DNA from: Pseudacidovorax sp. RU35E
Lineage (GTDB): Bacteria > Pseudomonadota > Gammaproteobacteria > Burkholderiales > Burkholderiaceae_C
Direction: 5' to 3'
Assembly: GCF_900156165.1 (NCBI RefSeq)
Contig: NZ_FTMY01000003.1
Location: forward strand, 62,001 to 126,000
DNA length: 64,000 nucleotides
Every line of letters begins with the position of its first letter. The first letter of the stretch is position 1. Below, piece by piece: positions 45,286 through 54,001 of the stretch. The notes under the pieces are model-generated. The model was not told where the DNA came from, did not search any database, and worked only from the letters and a program-made list of their open reading frames with translations. A program made the translations under genes and the position numbers.

Positions 45286-46230
45286 TCAGGCGCGGGCGTC
45301 CAGCATCGACGCGCGATGCGCCGCCATGGCGGCCATCGCACCATCGGCCACTGCCAGCGTCACGTTTCCGGCGGCCCGGGCTGCATCACCGCAGGCGAAG
45401 ACGTTCGCCACGCTGGTCTGCTGCACCGCATCGACCTGGATGTGCGGGCCCATGGGTCCGTCGGCCATGGCGCAGCCCAGCTGCGCTGCCACCGGGCTTG
45501 CGAGCTGCGTGCGAGGCTGCGTGAACAGGCCCTTCATGGCAATGCGGCGGCCGTCACGCAGCACGACGTCGGCCTCTCCCTCGATGCGATCGATGGGGAC
45601 CGCTTCGATGCGAGTGCCGCGTTGCGCGAGTTGGGCGCGCTCCTCGTCGGTGGGCGCGTAGGCGTCGTTGAGGAAGAGCGTGGTGTCGCCCCAGTCCGGG
45701 AGCATCCAGCCCTGGTGCTGAGCCGTTGGCGCCGCGCCGATCACGCCCACCGGCCCGCCATCCATCTCATAGCCGTGGCAGTAAGGGCAGTGGAAGACGC
45801 TGCGTCCCCAGCGCTCGGACAAGCCCGGCACCGGCGGCAGCGTGTCGCGCACGCCGGTGGCCAGCACCAGCCGCCGCGCGACGATGGATCGACCCTCGAC
45901 CCGGAAGCCAAGGCGTCCATCGGGCTGCACCTGTGCGTCCTCGGCAGTGCCGGCCAGCCACTGCACGCCGGGGTAGCGCATCAGCTGCGCCCGGGCGTCG
46001 GCCGCGATCTGTCCAGGCGGCCGATGGTCCTGACCCAGGAACCCATGGGCGGTGCCGCCAGCCTCGTCGACGCAGCGGTTGCGGCGCTGCCCGGCGTCCA
46101 CCACCAGTACACGCCGGCGCGCGCGGACCAGCTGCAAGGCCGCCGACATGCCGGCGTAGCTGCCGCCGATGACGGCGAAGTCGATGTCGAGGGGAGCGCG
46201 ATCGGACACAGAAGCCGTTGCAATGGTCAT
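45286..46230 (-). CDS. Thioredoxin-reductase-like FAD/NAD(P)H oxidoreductase
   Basis: The 314-residue protein has the FAD motif FAVIGGSYAGMSAALQLVRARRRVLVVD (about 18-45) and a C-terminal GDAARAAGNVTLAVADGAMAA (about 282-302). The redox-active site reads FHCPYCHGYE (about 146-155), i.e. CPYC in place of the CATC of bacterial thioredoxin reductase. This CPYC branch includes fungal gliotoxin-type disulfide oxidases and many bacterial proteins of unknown function. It overlaps the upstream Rrf2-type gene by four bases and is probably under its control. Confidence 0.87.
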   Translation of the reverse strand: MTIATASVSDRAPLDIDFAVIGGSYAGMSAALQLVRARRRVLVVDAGQRRNRCVDEAGGTAHGFLGQDHRPPGQIAADARAQLMRYPGVQWLAGTAEDAQVQPDGRLGFRVEGRSIVARRLVLATGVRDTLPPVPGLSERWGRSVFHCPYCHGYEMDGGPVGVIGAAPTAQHQGWMLPDWGDTTLFLNDAYAPTDEERAQLAQRGTRIEAVPIDRIEGEADVVLRDGRRIAMKGLFTQPRTQLASPVAAQLGCAMADGPMGPHIQVDAVQQTSVANVFACGDAARAAGNVTLAVADGAMAAMAAHRASMLDARA

Positions 46231-46694
46231 GGCGTGTGGTGTTCATGGAGCCGGTGGGGCGCGTGGCCCTGGGCAAGCCGGCGTTGATGGAAGGCCTCGG
46301 ACAAGGTGGCGAGGGTCACGCCGTCCAGGCTGCGCAGCAGACGGGCCTCGGCGTCCTGCACGGCCGCGCCGAGGGAGTCGTTGACGACCTGGGCCACCAG
46401 GCAGGCGGGGTGCGTCTCACGGAAACCGAGGGATACCAGCGCGGGCGCGCCCAGCGCTTCGTGGACGTCACGCAGCGTGATGCGGGCCAGCGGGCAGCAC
46501 AGCACCCAACCGCCGCCATGTCCCTTGGCCGACTCCACCATTCCTGACTGCCGCAGGCCCCCCATGAGCCGGCGCAGCACGACCGGGTGGCTGCCCATGG
46601 CGGCGGCAAGCGCCTCTGAGGTGGAAGGACCGTCGATCTCGGCCATGTGCAACAGGACGTGGAGCACGTCGGACAGCTGGCTGCTGGAAGTCAT
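46227..46694 (-). CDS. Rrf2-family transcriptional regulator
   Basis: The 155-residue protein starts at ATG 46694. The winged HTH (about 5-75: LSDVLHVLLHMAEIDGPSTSEALAAAMGSHPVVLRRLMGGLRQSGMVESAKGHGGGW) is Rrf2-like. The three Fe-S Cys of IscR/NsrR are missing: only a CC pair near 81 and one Cys near 113 are seen, so it is more like the cluster-free YwnA branch. It is cotranscribed with the CPYC flavoprotein. A perfect palindrome overlaps its start codon. Confidence 0.87.
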   Translation of the reverse strand: MTSSSQLSDVLHVLLHMAEIDGPSTSEALAAAMGSHPVVLRRLMGGLRQSGMVESAKGHGGGWVLCCPLARITLRDVHEALGAPALVSLGFRETHPACLVAQVVNDSLGAAVQDAEARLLRSLDGVTLATLSEAFHQRRLAQGHAPHRLHEHHTP

Positions 46695-46715
46695 GCAACA
46701 TCTTAAGTTGCATGA
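46691..46715. promoter_or_regulatory. Palindromic operator overlapping the Rrf2-type gene start
   Basis: TCATGCAAC-ATCTTAA-GTTGCATGA has perfect 9-base arms and a 7-base AT-rich centre. It covers the start codon of the regulator (ATG complement at 46692-46694), so autorepression is likely. The size and spacing suit a dimeric winged-HTH protein. Confidence 0.7.
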
Positions 46716-46859
46716 AATGACCTCGCCATGCGGCGGGTTGCGGGCACGCGTCCACATGTGCTCGCGTGGGGCAAACGGCGGTGTCGCTGCACACGATGCG
46801 CGCCTCTGGCATGCTGGCCCGCCTCAACCTGTCCGACGGCCTTGCAGCCGCTATTGGCG

Positions 46860-47576
46860 ATGACCACTCCCGACCTCTCCGCCTTCCCCATCACCCGCAA
46901 GTGGCCGGCCGCGCACCCGGACCGGCTGCAGCTGTATTCGCTGCCCACGCCCAATGGCGTGAAGGCGTCGATCATGCTGGAGGAATGCGGCCTGCCCTAC
47001 GAGGTGCACCGCGTGGACTTCGGCGCCAACGACCAGACCTCGCCCGAGTTCCTGTCACTCAACCCGAACAACAAGATCCCGGCGATCCTGGACCCGAACG
47101 GGCCGGACGGCCAGCCGCTGGCGCTCTTCGAGTCTGGCGCCATCCTGGTCTACCTTGCCGACAAGACCGGCCAGTTCATTCCCAAGGACGCGGCAGGCCG
47201 CTATCACGCGCTTCAGTGGCTGATGTTCCAGATGGGTGGCATCGGGCCCATGTTTGGCCAGCTCGGCTTCTTCCACAGGTTCGCCGGCAAGGACTACGAC
47301 GACAAGCGCCCGCGCGACCGCTATGTCGCCGAATCCAAGCGCCTGCTCGCGGTGCTGGACAAGCATCTCACCGACAAGGACTGGGTGCTGGGCAGCGACT
47401 ATTCGATCGCCGACATCGCGATCTTTCCGTGGGTGCGCAATCTGGTGGGCTTCTACGAGGCGCGCGAACTGGTCGGCTTCGGCGACTTCGCGCAGGTGCA
47501 GCGTGTGCTGGATGCCTTCGTGGCGCGCCCAGCCGTGGCGCGCGGGCTGAACATCCCGCCCGCGCCGGCCAAGTAA
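46860..47576 (+). CDS. Glutathione S-transferase (YghU/YfcG-like)
   Basis: The 238-residue protein has a thioredoxin-fold N-terminal domain (LYSLPTPNGVKASIMLEECGLPYEVHRVDFGANDQTSPEFLSLNPNNKIPAI, about 23-74) and an all-helical C-terminal domain (about 105-225). The TPNG stretch with its Asn and the SLNPNNKIPAI block are typical of the Nu-class YghU/YfcG disulfide-bond reductases. It uses glutathione to reduce disulfides or peroxides in the cytoplasm. It is divergent from the Rrf2 gene and may share redox regulation. Confidence 0.9.
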   Translation: MTTPDLSAFPITRKWPAAHPDRLQLYSLPTPNGVKASIMLEECGLPYEVHRVDFGANDQTSPEFLSLNPNNKIPAILDPNGPDGQPLALFESGAILVYLADKTGQFIPKDAAGRYHALQWLMFQMGGIGPMFGQLGFFHRFAGKDYDDKRPRDRYVAESKRLLAVLDKHLTDKDWVLGSDYSIADIAIFPWVRNLVGFYEARELVGFGDFAQVQRVLDAFVARPAVARGLNIPPAPAK

Positions 47577-47583
47577 CGCAGGC

Positions 47584-47916
47584 TCAGCGCCAGTGCAGCC
47601 GCCGCCGCACCACGGGCCGGCTGATGGCGGCGATGGCCAGGCCGGCGATGGCGGCCGAGGCGATCAGGGCGAAGGACTTGGACACGACCAGGCCCTTCAC
47701 CGGGCGTCGTGCATGCTCCTCGCGCTTGCGCGGTGGCGGGCTCACCGTCACAGACACCGGATCGCTGGCAGGGAAGGACTGTTCGATGCCCTCGTCGAGG
47801 GCCGCCTCGTCGGGCTCCCGCTTCTCGGGAGCCGCCACCTTCTCTGCCGCCTGCGGGTTGTCCGCGGTGGGAAAGCGGAAGGCGTCGGCGGGGGTGTTCT
47901 TGTCGTCCTGGCTCAT
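47584..47916 (-). CDS. Small membrane-anchored hypothetical protein
   Basis: The ATG at 47916 follows a GGAGCCCCC ribosome binding site and gives 110 residues. The segment EAALDEGIEQSFPASDPVSVTVSPPP (about 37-62) is a short motif repeated in many small bacterial proteins of unknown function. A transmembrane helix near the C-terminus (SFALIASAAIAGLAIAAI, about 81-98) is followed by an Arg-rich tail. Function is unknown. Convergent with the GST gene, 7 bases apart. Confidence 0.72.
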   Translation of the reverse strand: MSQDDKNTPADAFRFPTADNPQAAEKVAAPEKREPDEAALDEGIEQSFPASDPVSVTVSPPPRKREEHARRPVKGLVVSKSFALIASAAIAGLAIAAISRPVVRRRLHWR

Positions 47917-48162
47917 GGGGGCTCCTCGTTCCATGGGGTGTAGAGAACCCGCATTGCGGGCTGGCGGACAAGCCTAGCGCGTTGGCGTGCGCAGACTGTG
48001 GGACCGCGCCGCGAATCGGGTAGGAACAGCGTCGCGTCCGCCACCGGCATCGATCCAGGACCCCGCCCAGGCCGCCTGCTCACGGGCGACTGCACCGTCG
48101 CGGTGCGCTGGCTATAGTGCCCGGCTCGTTCATCCACCCGACCACGCCGACGGAGACATCGC

Positions 48163-48585
48163 ATGCGCATCTGGCAGAAACCCATCTCGATCGAGGAACT
48201 CACCCGCAGCCATGTGGGCACCGTGGGCGGCCACATCGGCCTGGAGTTCGTGGAGATCGGCGACGACTACATCGTCGGCCGCGTGCCGGTGGACGCCCGC
48301 ACCATCCAGCCCTACGGCATCCTGCATGGCGGCGTGTCGGTGGTGCTGGCCGAGACGCTGGGCTCCTGCGGCGCGCACTATTCGGTGCCCGAAGGCGAAC
48401 GCACGGTCGGGCTGGACGTCAACGCCAACCACCTGCGCGCCGCGTCCAAGGGCTGGGTCACCGGCACCGCCCGGCCGGTGCACCGGGGCCGCAGCACCCA
48501 CGTGTGGCAGATCGAATTGCGCAACGACGAGGGCGAACTGACCTGCGTCTCGCGCCTGACCATGGCGGTGCTGCAGCCGCGCTGA
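48163..48585 (+). CDS. Hotdog-fold acyl-CoA thioesterase (YdiI/PaaI type)
   Basis: The 140-residue single hotdog domain has IQPYGILHGGVSVVLAETLGS (about 47-67), with the catalytic Glu and the HGG motif, and GLDVNANHLRAASKGWVTGTARPVHRGR (about 85-112). Such enzymes hydrolyse aromatic or other acyl-CoA thioesters in the cytoplasm. The nearby CoA-dependent benzoate cluster is about 3 kb away on the left, so CoA recycling is a possible role. Followed by the permease gene after 58 bases, perhaps in one transcript. Confidence 0.88.
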   Translation: MRIWQKPISIEELTRSHVGTVGGHIGLEFVEIGDDYIVGRVPVDARTIQPYGILHGGVSVVLAETLGSCGAHYSVPEGERTVGLDVNANHLRAASKGWVTGTARPVHRGRSTHVWQIELRNDEGELTCVSRLTMAVLQPR

Positions 48586-48643
48586 GCGGCCGTCGCCGCG
48601 CCCCGGCCAAACAACGAACAACAAACACTCCGAGGAGAAACCC

Positions 48644-49936
48644 ATGAGCCTTTTCCAATGGCGCGAAGTCGCGATGACGGGCAACACCGTCGTCGCGCCC
48701 GATGAGCGCCTGTCCTGGCCGCAGACCGGCGCCATGGGCGTGCAGCACGTGATCGCCATGTTCGGCGCCACGGTGCTGGCGCCCATCCTGATGGGCTTCA
48801 ACCCCAACGTCGCCATCCTGATGAGCGGCCTGGGCACGCTGATGTTCTACCTGCTCACGGGTGGGCGCGTGCCCAGCTACCTGGGCTCGAGCTTCGCCTT
48901 CATCGGCGTGGTGATCGCGGCCACCGGCTACGGCGGCCAGGGGCCCAATGCCAACCTGCCGGTGGCGCTGGGCGGCATCATCGTCTGCGGGCTGGTGTAC
49001 TTCGGCATCGGCCTGCTGGTACAGGCCATCGGCACCGGCTGGATCGAGCGCTTCATGCCGCCGGTGGTCACCGGCGCGGTGGTGGCCGTGATCGGCCTCA
49101 ACCTGGCGAGCGTGCCGATCAAGAACATGGCGGCCGGCAACTTCGACAGCTGGATGCAGGCCATGACCTTCCTGTGCGTCGGGCTGGTGGCGGTGTTCGC
49201 GCGCGGCATGCTGCAGCGCCTGCTGATCCTGGCCGGGCTATTGCTGGCCAGCGTGGTCTATGCCGTGCTGACCAACGGTCTGGGCCTGGGCAAGCCGCTG
49301 GACCTGTCGAGCGTGGCCGCCGCCGCGTGGCTGGGCATGCCGGCTTTCACCGAGCCGCGCTTCGAGGCCAGTGCCATGCTGCTGATCGCGCCTGTGGCCA
49401 TCATCCTGGTGGCCGAGAACCTGGGCCACCTCAAGGCCGTCACGGCCATGACTGGCCGCAATCTCGACCCGCTGATCGGCCGCGCCTTCATGGGCGACGG
49501 CCTGGCCACCATGGTCAGCGGCGCGGCAGGCGGCACGGGCGTGACCACCTATGCCGAGAACATCGGCGTGATGGCCGCCACGCGCATCTACTCCACGGCC
49601 GTGTTCGTGGTGGCGGCCGTGATCGCGCTGGTGCTGGGCTTCAGCCCCAAGTTCGGCGCGCTGATCCAGGCCATTCCGCTGCCGGTGATGGGCGGTGTGT
49701 CGATCGTGGTGTTCGGCCTGATCGCCGTGGCCGGCGCCAAGATCTGGGTCGACAACCGGGTGGACTTCTCGGACAACCGCAACCTGATCGTGGCCGCCAT
49801 CACGCTGATCCTGGGCACGGGCGACTTCACGCTCAAGTTCGGCCAGTTCGCGCTGGGCGGCATCGGCACCGCCACCTTCGGCGCGCTGCTGCTGTGGGCC
49901 CTGCTGGGCCGAAGTGCAAACGCCCGGTCACATTGA
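48644..49936 (+). CDS. Uracil/xanthine permease family transporter (UraA/RutG-like)
   Basis: The 430-residue protein has about fourteen hydrophobic helices. GSSFAFIGVVIAATGYGG (about 86-103) and VAENLGHLKAVTAMTGRNLDPLIGRAFMGDGLATMVSGAAGGTGVTTYAENIGVMAAT (about 257-314) are signatures of the NCS2 family; ENLGH and TTYAENIG carry the substrate-binding Glu residues. It is a proton symporter for uracil or a related base. A GAGGAGAAACCC ribosome binding site precedes ATG 48644. A strong terminator follows. Confidence 0.92.
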   Translation: MSLFQWREVAMTGNTVVAPDERLSWPQTGAMGVQHVIAMFGATVLAPILMGFNPNVAILMSGLGTLMFYLLTGGRVPSYLGSSFAFIGVVIAATGYGGQGPNANLPVALGGIIVCGLVYFGIGLLVQAIGTGWIERFMPPVVTGAVVAVIGLNLASVPIKNMAAGNFDSWMQAMTFLCVGLVAVFARGMLQRLLILAGLLLASVVYAVLTNGLGLGKPLDLSSVAAAAWLGMPAFTEPRFEASAMLLIAPVAIILVAENLGHLKAVTAMTGRNLDPLIGRAFMGDGLATMVSGAAGGTGVTTYAENIGVMAATRIYSTAVFVVAAVIALVLGFSPKFGALIQAIPLPVMGGVSIVVFGLIAVAGAKIWVDNRVDFSDNRNLIVAAITLILGTGDFTLKFGQFALGGIGTATFGALLLWALLGRSANARSH

Positions 49937-49982
49937 GGCCCCCGCGCGGTGCCGACCGACGGTGCCGCGCCGTTAGACTTCG

Positions 49983-50013
49983 AAGGTTTCGCCGTTCTGG
50001 TGAAACCTTTTTT
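49983..50013 (+). terminator. Rho-independent terminator after the permease gene, in the minC leader
   Basis: AAGGTTTCGCC-GTTCT-GGTGAAACCTT forms an 11-base-pair stem with one G-U pair and a 5-base loop, running into a T-tract (50008-50013). It lies 46 bases after the permease stop and 34 bases before the minC start codon. Confidence 0.85.
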
Positions 50014-50046
50014 CATTCACCGTCTTTTTCTCTCCACCGTCCCTCG

Positions 50047-50793
50047 ATGGCCGATGCCTCCGCCGCACGCGCACGCGCGGTTTTCGAATTCAAGAGTGCC
50101 ACGCTGCCCCTGGTGGCGGTGATCCTCAAGACCGCCGACCTGGCCGTGCTCACGGCCGCGCTCGACGCGCAACTGGCCGATTCGCCCGATTTCTTCGAGC
50201 AGGAACCGGTGGTGATCGACCTCTCCCAGCTGCCCGACGAAGAGGTCGCCGCCCCCATCGATTTCAAGAAGCTGCGCGCCATCCTCGCGCGGCATCAGAC
50301 CCAGCCCGTGGCCGTGCGCGGCGCCGATGCCCGCCATGCCCAGGCCGCGCGCGCCGCAGGCCTGGCCATCGCCGCCCTGCCCGGCCCCGCCCCCGCCCGG
50401 CCGCCCGAGCCGCCCAGCCCCGCGCCGCAGATCGTGCGCGAGGTGCCGGTGCCGCAGGGCGGCACGCTGCTCATCGACCGGCCGCTGCGCTCGGGCCAGC
50501 AGGTCTACGCCCGCGGTGGCGACGTGATCGTCACCGGCCTGGTGAGCTTCGGCGCCGAGGTGATCGCCGACGGCAACGTGCACGTGTACGCACCGCTGCG
50601 CGGCAAGGCCATCGCCGGCGCACGTGGCGACACCGGCGCGCGCATCTTCACCACCTGCCTCGAGGCGCAGCTGGTGGCCGTGGCTGGCGTGTACCGCACC
50701 TCCGAAGTGGCACTGCCCGCGGATGTGGCAGGCAAGCCCGCACAGATCCGCCTGCAGGACGACAAGCTTCTGCTGGAAGCCATCACCGGCTGA
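50047..50793 (+). CDS. minC: Septum-site determining protein MinC
   Basis: The 248-residue protein has an N-terminal FtsZ-inhibiting domain (about 12-105, [23 protein letters not shown]), a Pro-rich linker (about 113-128) and a C-terminal beta-helical MinD-binding domain (about 140-245, [52 protein letters not shown]). MinC, recruited by MinD to the poles, blocks FtsZ ring assembly. No clear ribosome binding site precedes ATG 50047. First of minC-minD-minE. Confidence 0.95.
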   Translation: MADASAARARAVFEFKSATLPLVAVILKTADLAVLTAALDAQLADSPDFFEQEPVVIDLSQLPDEEVAAPIDFKKLRAILARHQTQPVAVRGADARHAQAARAAGLAIAALPGPAPARPPEPPSPAPQIVREVPVPQGGTLLIDRPLRSGQQVYARGGDVIVTGLVSFGAEVIADGNVHVYAPLRGKAIAGARGDTGARIFTTCLEAQLVAVAGVYRTSEVALPADVAGKPAQIRLQDDKLLLEAITG

Positions 50794-50867
50794 TGGCTCC
50801 CCGCAAAAAACCCCCCATTCCCAAGCGCAACAAGCGGCGCGAAACAGTCAAAGAAGGATTCAGGCAA

Positions 50868-51680
50868 ATGACCAAGATCGTGGTGGTGACCTCGGGCAAG
50901 GGCGGCGTCGGCAAGACGACCTCCAGCGCGAGCTTCGCATCGGGCCTGGCCCTGGCGGGCAAGAAGACGGCCGTGATCGACTTCGACGTGGGCCTGCGCA
51001 ACCTGGACCTGATCATGGGCTGCGAGCGCCGCGTGGTGTACGACTTCGTCAATGTGATCCAGGGCGAGGCCAACCTGACGCAGGCCCTGATCAAGGACAA
51101 GCTGTGCGACAACCTGTTCGTGCTGGCTGCCTCGCAGACCCGCGACAAGGAAGCGCTGACGCAGGACGGCGTGGGCCGCGTGCTCGAAGAGCTCAAGACG
51201 ATGGACTTCGACTACATCGTCTGCGACTCGCCCGCCGGCATCGAGACGGGCGCGCTGATGGCCATGCACTTCGCCGACGAGGCGCTGGTGGTGACCAACC
51301 CCGAGGTGTCCTCGGTGCGCGACTCCGACCGCATCCTGGGCATGCTCAGCTCCAAGACCAAGCGGGCCAAGGACGGCGCCACGCCGATCAAGGAACACCT
51401 GCTGATCACCCGCTACAACCCCACCCGCGTGGCCGACGGCCAGATGCTGTCGCTGGAGGACATCCAGGACATCCTGCGCATTCCGCTGATCGGCGTGATC
51501 CCGGAGTCGGAGTCGGTGCTGCAGGCCTCCAACCAGGGCATCCCGGCGGTGCACGACAAGGAAAGCGACGTGGCCCAGGCCTACCTGGACGTGGTGGCGC
51601 GCTTCCTCGGCGAAGAGCGGCCCATGCGGTTCACCGAAGCGGCCAAGCCCGGCTTCTTCAAGCGCATCTTCGGGAGGTAA
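50868..51680 (+). CDS. minD: Septum-site determining ATPase MinD
   Basis: The 270-residue protein starts at ATG 50868 ([22 protein letters not shown]) with the deviant Walker A KGGVGKTT (about 11-18). [15 protein letters not shown] (about 38-52) and [19 protein letters not shown] (about 117-135) follow. The C-terminal [10 protein letters not shown] is the amphipathic membrane-targeting helix. MinD binds ATP and membrane, recruits MinC and is released by MinE. The frame is open 75 bases upstream, but that part is not MinD. Confidence 0.96.
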   Translation: MTKIVVVTSGKGGVGKTTSSASFASGLALAGKKTAVIDFDVGLRNLDLIMGCERRVVYDFVNVIQGEANLTQALIKDKLCDNLFVLAASQTRDKEALTQDGVGRVLEELKTMDFDYIVCDSPAGIETGALMAMHFADEALVVTNPEVSSVRDSDRILGMLSSKTKRAKDGATPIKEHLLITRYNPTRVADGQMLSLEDIQDILRIPLIGVIPESESVLQASNQGIPAVHDKESDVAQAYLDVVARFLGEERPMRFTEAAKPGFFKRIFGR

Positions 51681-51685
51681 GGGGC

Positions 51686-51976
51686 ATGTCCTTCCTCTCC
51701 TTCCTGCTGGGCGAGAAGAAGAAGTCGGCGGCCGTCGCCAAGGAGCGGCTGCAGATCATCCTGGCCCACGAGCGCGGTCTGAACGCGCGCCGGCCCGACT
51801 ATCTGCCGCAGCTGCAGCGCGAGCTGCTGGCGGTGATCTCCAAGTACGTGTCGATCAAGGCCGAGGACATCAAGGTGAACCTGGAGAAGCAGGACGCCCT
51901 GGAGGTGCTCGAGGTCAAGATCGAGCTGCCCGACCTGCCCGCGACCGCCGTCACACCCACGCCCCCGGCGCGCTGA
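51686..51976 (+). CDS. minE: Cell division topological specificity factor MinE
   Basis: The 96-residue protein begins [31 protein letters not shown], with the membrane-binding N-terminus and MinD-contact helix. The C-terminal half ([37 protein letters not shown]) is the dimerising topological domain. It stimulates the MinD ATPase, producing pole-to-pole oscillation. The start is 5 bases after the minD stop, with GGGAGGTAAGGGG as ribosome binding site. Confidence 0.96.
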   Translation: MSFLSFLLGEKKKSAAVAKERLQIILAHERGLNARRPDYLPQLQRELLAVISKYVSIKAEDIKVNLEKQDALEVLEVKIELPDLPATAVTPTPPAR

Positions 51977-52055
51977 GCGCCCGGCGCCGGGCTTTGCGCG
52001 GGCGGCGGCTGCGGTTATCGTGGCCGCTCTTCGCAACACCCTGGAGAGACGCCCG

Positions 52056-52574
52056 ATGGCCACCCGCAAGACCTCCTCGTCCACATCCACCGGCGGTGCC
52101 GGCCCCCTGCCCGACCCGATGGCGGCACTGGCCGGCATGCAGGAGGCGGCCACCAGGTCGCTGCAGGAGATGGCCCAGCGCATGCAGGGCATGGACGTGA
52201 CCGGCACCGCCGCCCTGCTGCTGGAGAACAGCCGCAAGGACATGGAGGCGATGGTCAAGGCCAGCTCGATGGCGCGCGAAGGCCTGCAGACCGTGGTGCA
52301 GCGCCAGACCGAGATGCTCAAGCAGTCCATCGAGCAGTGGCGCGACACGCTGCAGGCAATGCCCGGCCAGGACATGAAGGGCCAGCTGGGCAAGATCGAC
52401 AGCATGGGCCGCGCCGGCTTCCAGCAGGCGCTGGAAGACATCCGCGAGCTGGCCGAGCTGACCGCCAAGTCCCAGACCGAAGCCTTCGAGATCGTGCGCC
52501 AGCGCGTCACCGAGAACGTCGAGCAGGCCCGCCAGCTGCTGGCCCAAGGCATGGACGCGCACAAGAAGCGCTGA
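52056..52574 (+). CDS. Phasin-family protein
   Basis: The 172-residue protein starts at ATG 52056 after GGAGAG. It is almost fully helical, without Cys, and shows phasin features: GMQEAATRSLQEMAQRMQGMD, ENSRKDMEAMVKASSMAREGLQTVVQRQTEMLKQSIEQW (about 66-104) and TAKSQTEAFEIVRQRVTENVEQARQL (about 139-164). Phasins coat polyhydroxyalkanoate granules or act as stress chaperones. No PHA synthesis gene is next to it. A strong terminator follows. Confidence 0.85.
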   Translation: MATRKTSSSTSTGGAGPLPDPMAALAGMQEAATRSLQEMAQRMQGMDVTGTAALLLENSRKDMEAMVKASSMAREGLQTVVQRQTEMLKQSIEQWRDTLQAMPGQDMKGQLGKIDSMGRAGFQQALEDIRELAELTAKSQTEAFEIVRQRVTENVEQARQLLAQGMDAHKKR

Positions 52575-52598
52575 GCCGACCCACCCTCCGACCCATGC

Positions 52599-52627
52599 AA
52601 AGAGCCTCCCGTGGGAGGCTCTTTCAA
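52599..52627 (+). terminator. Rho-independent terminator after the phasin gene
   Basis: AAAGAGCCTCCC-GT-GGGAGGCTCTTT (52599-52624) is a perfect 12-base-pair inverted repeat ending in a T-run. It lies 24 bases after the phasin stop. Confidence 0.9.
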
Positions 52628-52719
52628 TTGGCAGGTACCGATCGCAGGATCATCCGCTCGCCGGCAACCTCGACCCCAAGACTGCACAAGCGGCCGCGAA
52701 GCAGGCCATGCCAGTGCAC

Positions 52720-52805
52720 CCGCGGAACCGGCTATGCCGGGCCGGTGGGTGCGCCCCCGGTAGGGGGCTGGCGAAGCGGCACTACGTGCCGCGCAGCCTG
52801 GGGGC
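52720..52805 (-). repeat. Three-hairpin repeat, copy B (after the GltI-like gene)
   Basis: Read in the direction of the - strand gene, three bases after its TGA come GCCCCCAGGC, a GCGGCAC-GTA-GTGCCGC stem, a CCCCCTACCGGGGG stem and GGCCCGGCATAGCCGGTT ending CCGCGGG. Same order and orientation relative to the stop as copies A and C. The stem sequence differs by paired changes. Confidence 0.8.
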
Positions 52806-52808
52806 GAG

Positions 52809-53702
52809 TCAGGTACTCGGCTTGTCGCTGAGCGCCCTGAGGTTTTCTTTCAATTCCTTGCTCATCGGCAGCCCGATCGCCTGGTTCTTCGGCGGGATCG
52901 GGCCCATGAACCACTTGGCGTACATCTTCTCGAACTCGCCCGACTTCATGAGGCCGGTGAAGACCCCATCCACCAGGGCCTTGAACTTGGGATCGTCCTT
53001 GCGCAGCATGCAGGCATAGGGCTCCACCTGCAGCGCCTCGGCCACCACGTCCAGGCTGGCCGGGTCCTTGGCGTTGGCCTTCAGGCCGTAGAGCAGGATG
53101 TCGTCCATCGGGAAGGCGGCAGCGCGGTCGCCTTCGACCAGCAGCAGCGCATCGGCATGGTCCTTGGTGCCGATGATGTCCAAGTCCAGCTTCTTTTCCT
53201 CGTTGTACCTGCGCACGACGAGCATGTTGGTGGTGCCGGTGGTGATGGCCACCTTCTTGCCCTTGAGATCGGCCCAGTCCTTGATGTTGGAGCTCTTCTT
53301 CACCAGCGCGCGGGTGCCGGTGTAGAAGTGGTTGATGGCGAAGGCCACGTCCTTGCCGCGGGCGGTGTTGTTGGTGGTGGAGCCGCACTCCAGGTCGATG
53401 GTGCCGTTGGTCAGCAGCGGGATGCGATTGGCCGAGGTGACGGGCATCAGCGCCACCTCCAGATTGGGCTTGTTGAGCTGCTTCTTGACCTCGGCCACCA
53501 CGGCATTGCTCAGGTCCACGGCGAAGCCGATGGGCTTGCCCGGTGCTTCCAGGTAGCTGAAGGGCACCGACGACTCGCGGTAGGCCAGGGTGATCTTGTT
53601 GTCCTTCTCGATCTTGGCCAGCGTGTCCTGGCCCTGGGCCTGGGCGGCCTGCAGGCCGGCGATGCCCAGCAGGGCCGCGGTCATGAGGGGGGAGAGCTTC
53701 AT
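52809..53702 (-). CDS. gltI: Glutamate/aspartate-type ABC substrate-binding protein (GltI-like)
   Basis: The 297-residue protein has a signal peptide (MTAALLGIAGLQAAQAQ) and an SBP_bac_3 domain. IDLECGSTTNNTARGKDVAFAINHFYTGTRALVKK (about 100-134) with the STTNN binding loop is typical of GltI/DEBP proteins, which deliver glutamate or aspartate to GltJKL. No permease or ATPase genes lie nearby, so it works with components elsewhere or is an orphan. Start ATG 53702. Divergent from dadA; the 299-base gap shows no clear operator. Confidence 0.87.
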   Translation of the reverse strand: MKLSPLMTAALLGIAGLQAAQAQGQDTLAKIEKDNKITLAYRESSVPFSYLEAPGKPIGFAVDLSNAVVAEVKKQLNKPNLEVALMPVTSANRIPLLTNGTIDLECGSTTNNTARGKDVAFAINHFYTGTRALVKKSSNIKDWADLKGKKVAITTGTTNMLVVRRYNEEKKLDLDIIGTKDHADALLLVEGDRAAAFPMDDILLYGLKANAKDPASLDVVAEALQVEPYACMLRKDDPKFKALVDGVFTGLMKSGEFEKMYAKWFMGPIPPKNQAIGLPMSKELKENLRALSDKPST

Positions 53703-54001
53703 GGAAACCTTTCTGTCGAAGATGCGTGTGAAGGAAGCGAGCACGACGGAAGAAGACGGACTCGGCAGAGACCCAAGCAAGGCGCCGGCCAGTGTGGCCG
53801 CACCCTGCCTGCGGTGCACATGGTTTTTTCGCGGCCGTCCATGTCCAAAGCTTATGGGCAGCCGCTCGGGCCCATGAGGTCGCGGCATGGCCGTGAATGG
53901 CTTTGGCATTGGCCGGGCGAAGGCCGCCTCCGTAGAGTGCGGGATAACCCTGGCAGGCTGGCCTGCCGGATCTCCAAACCCCTCACGCCCTACCCCACGT
54001 C

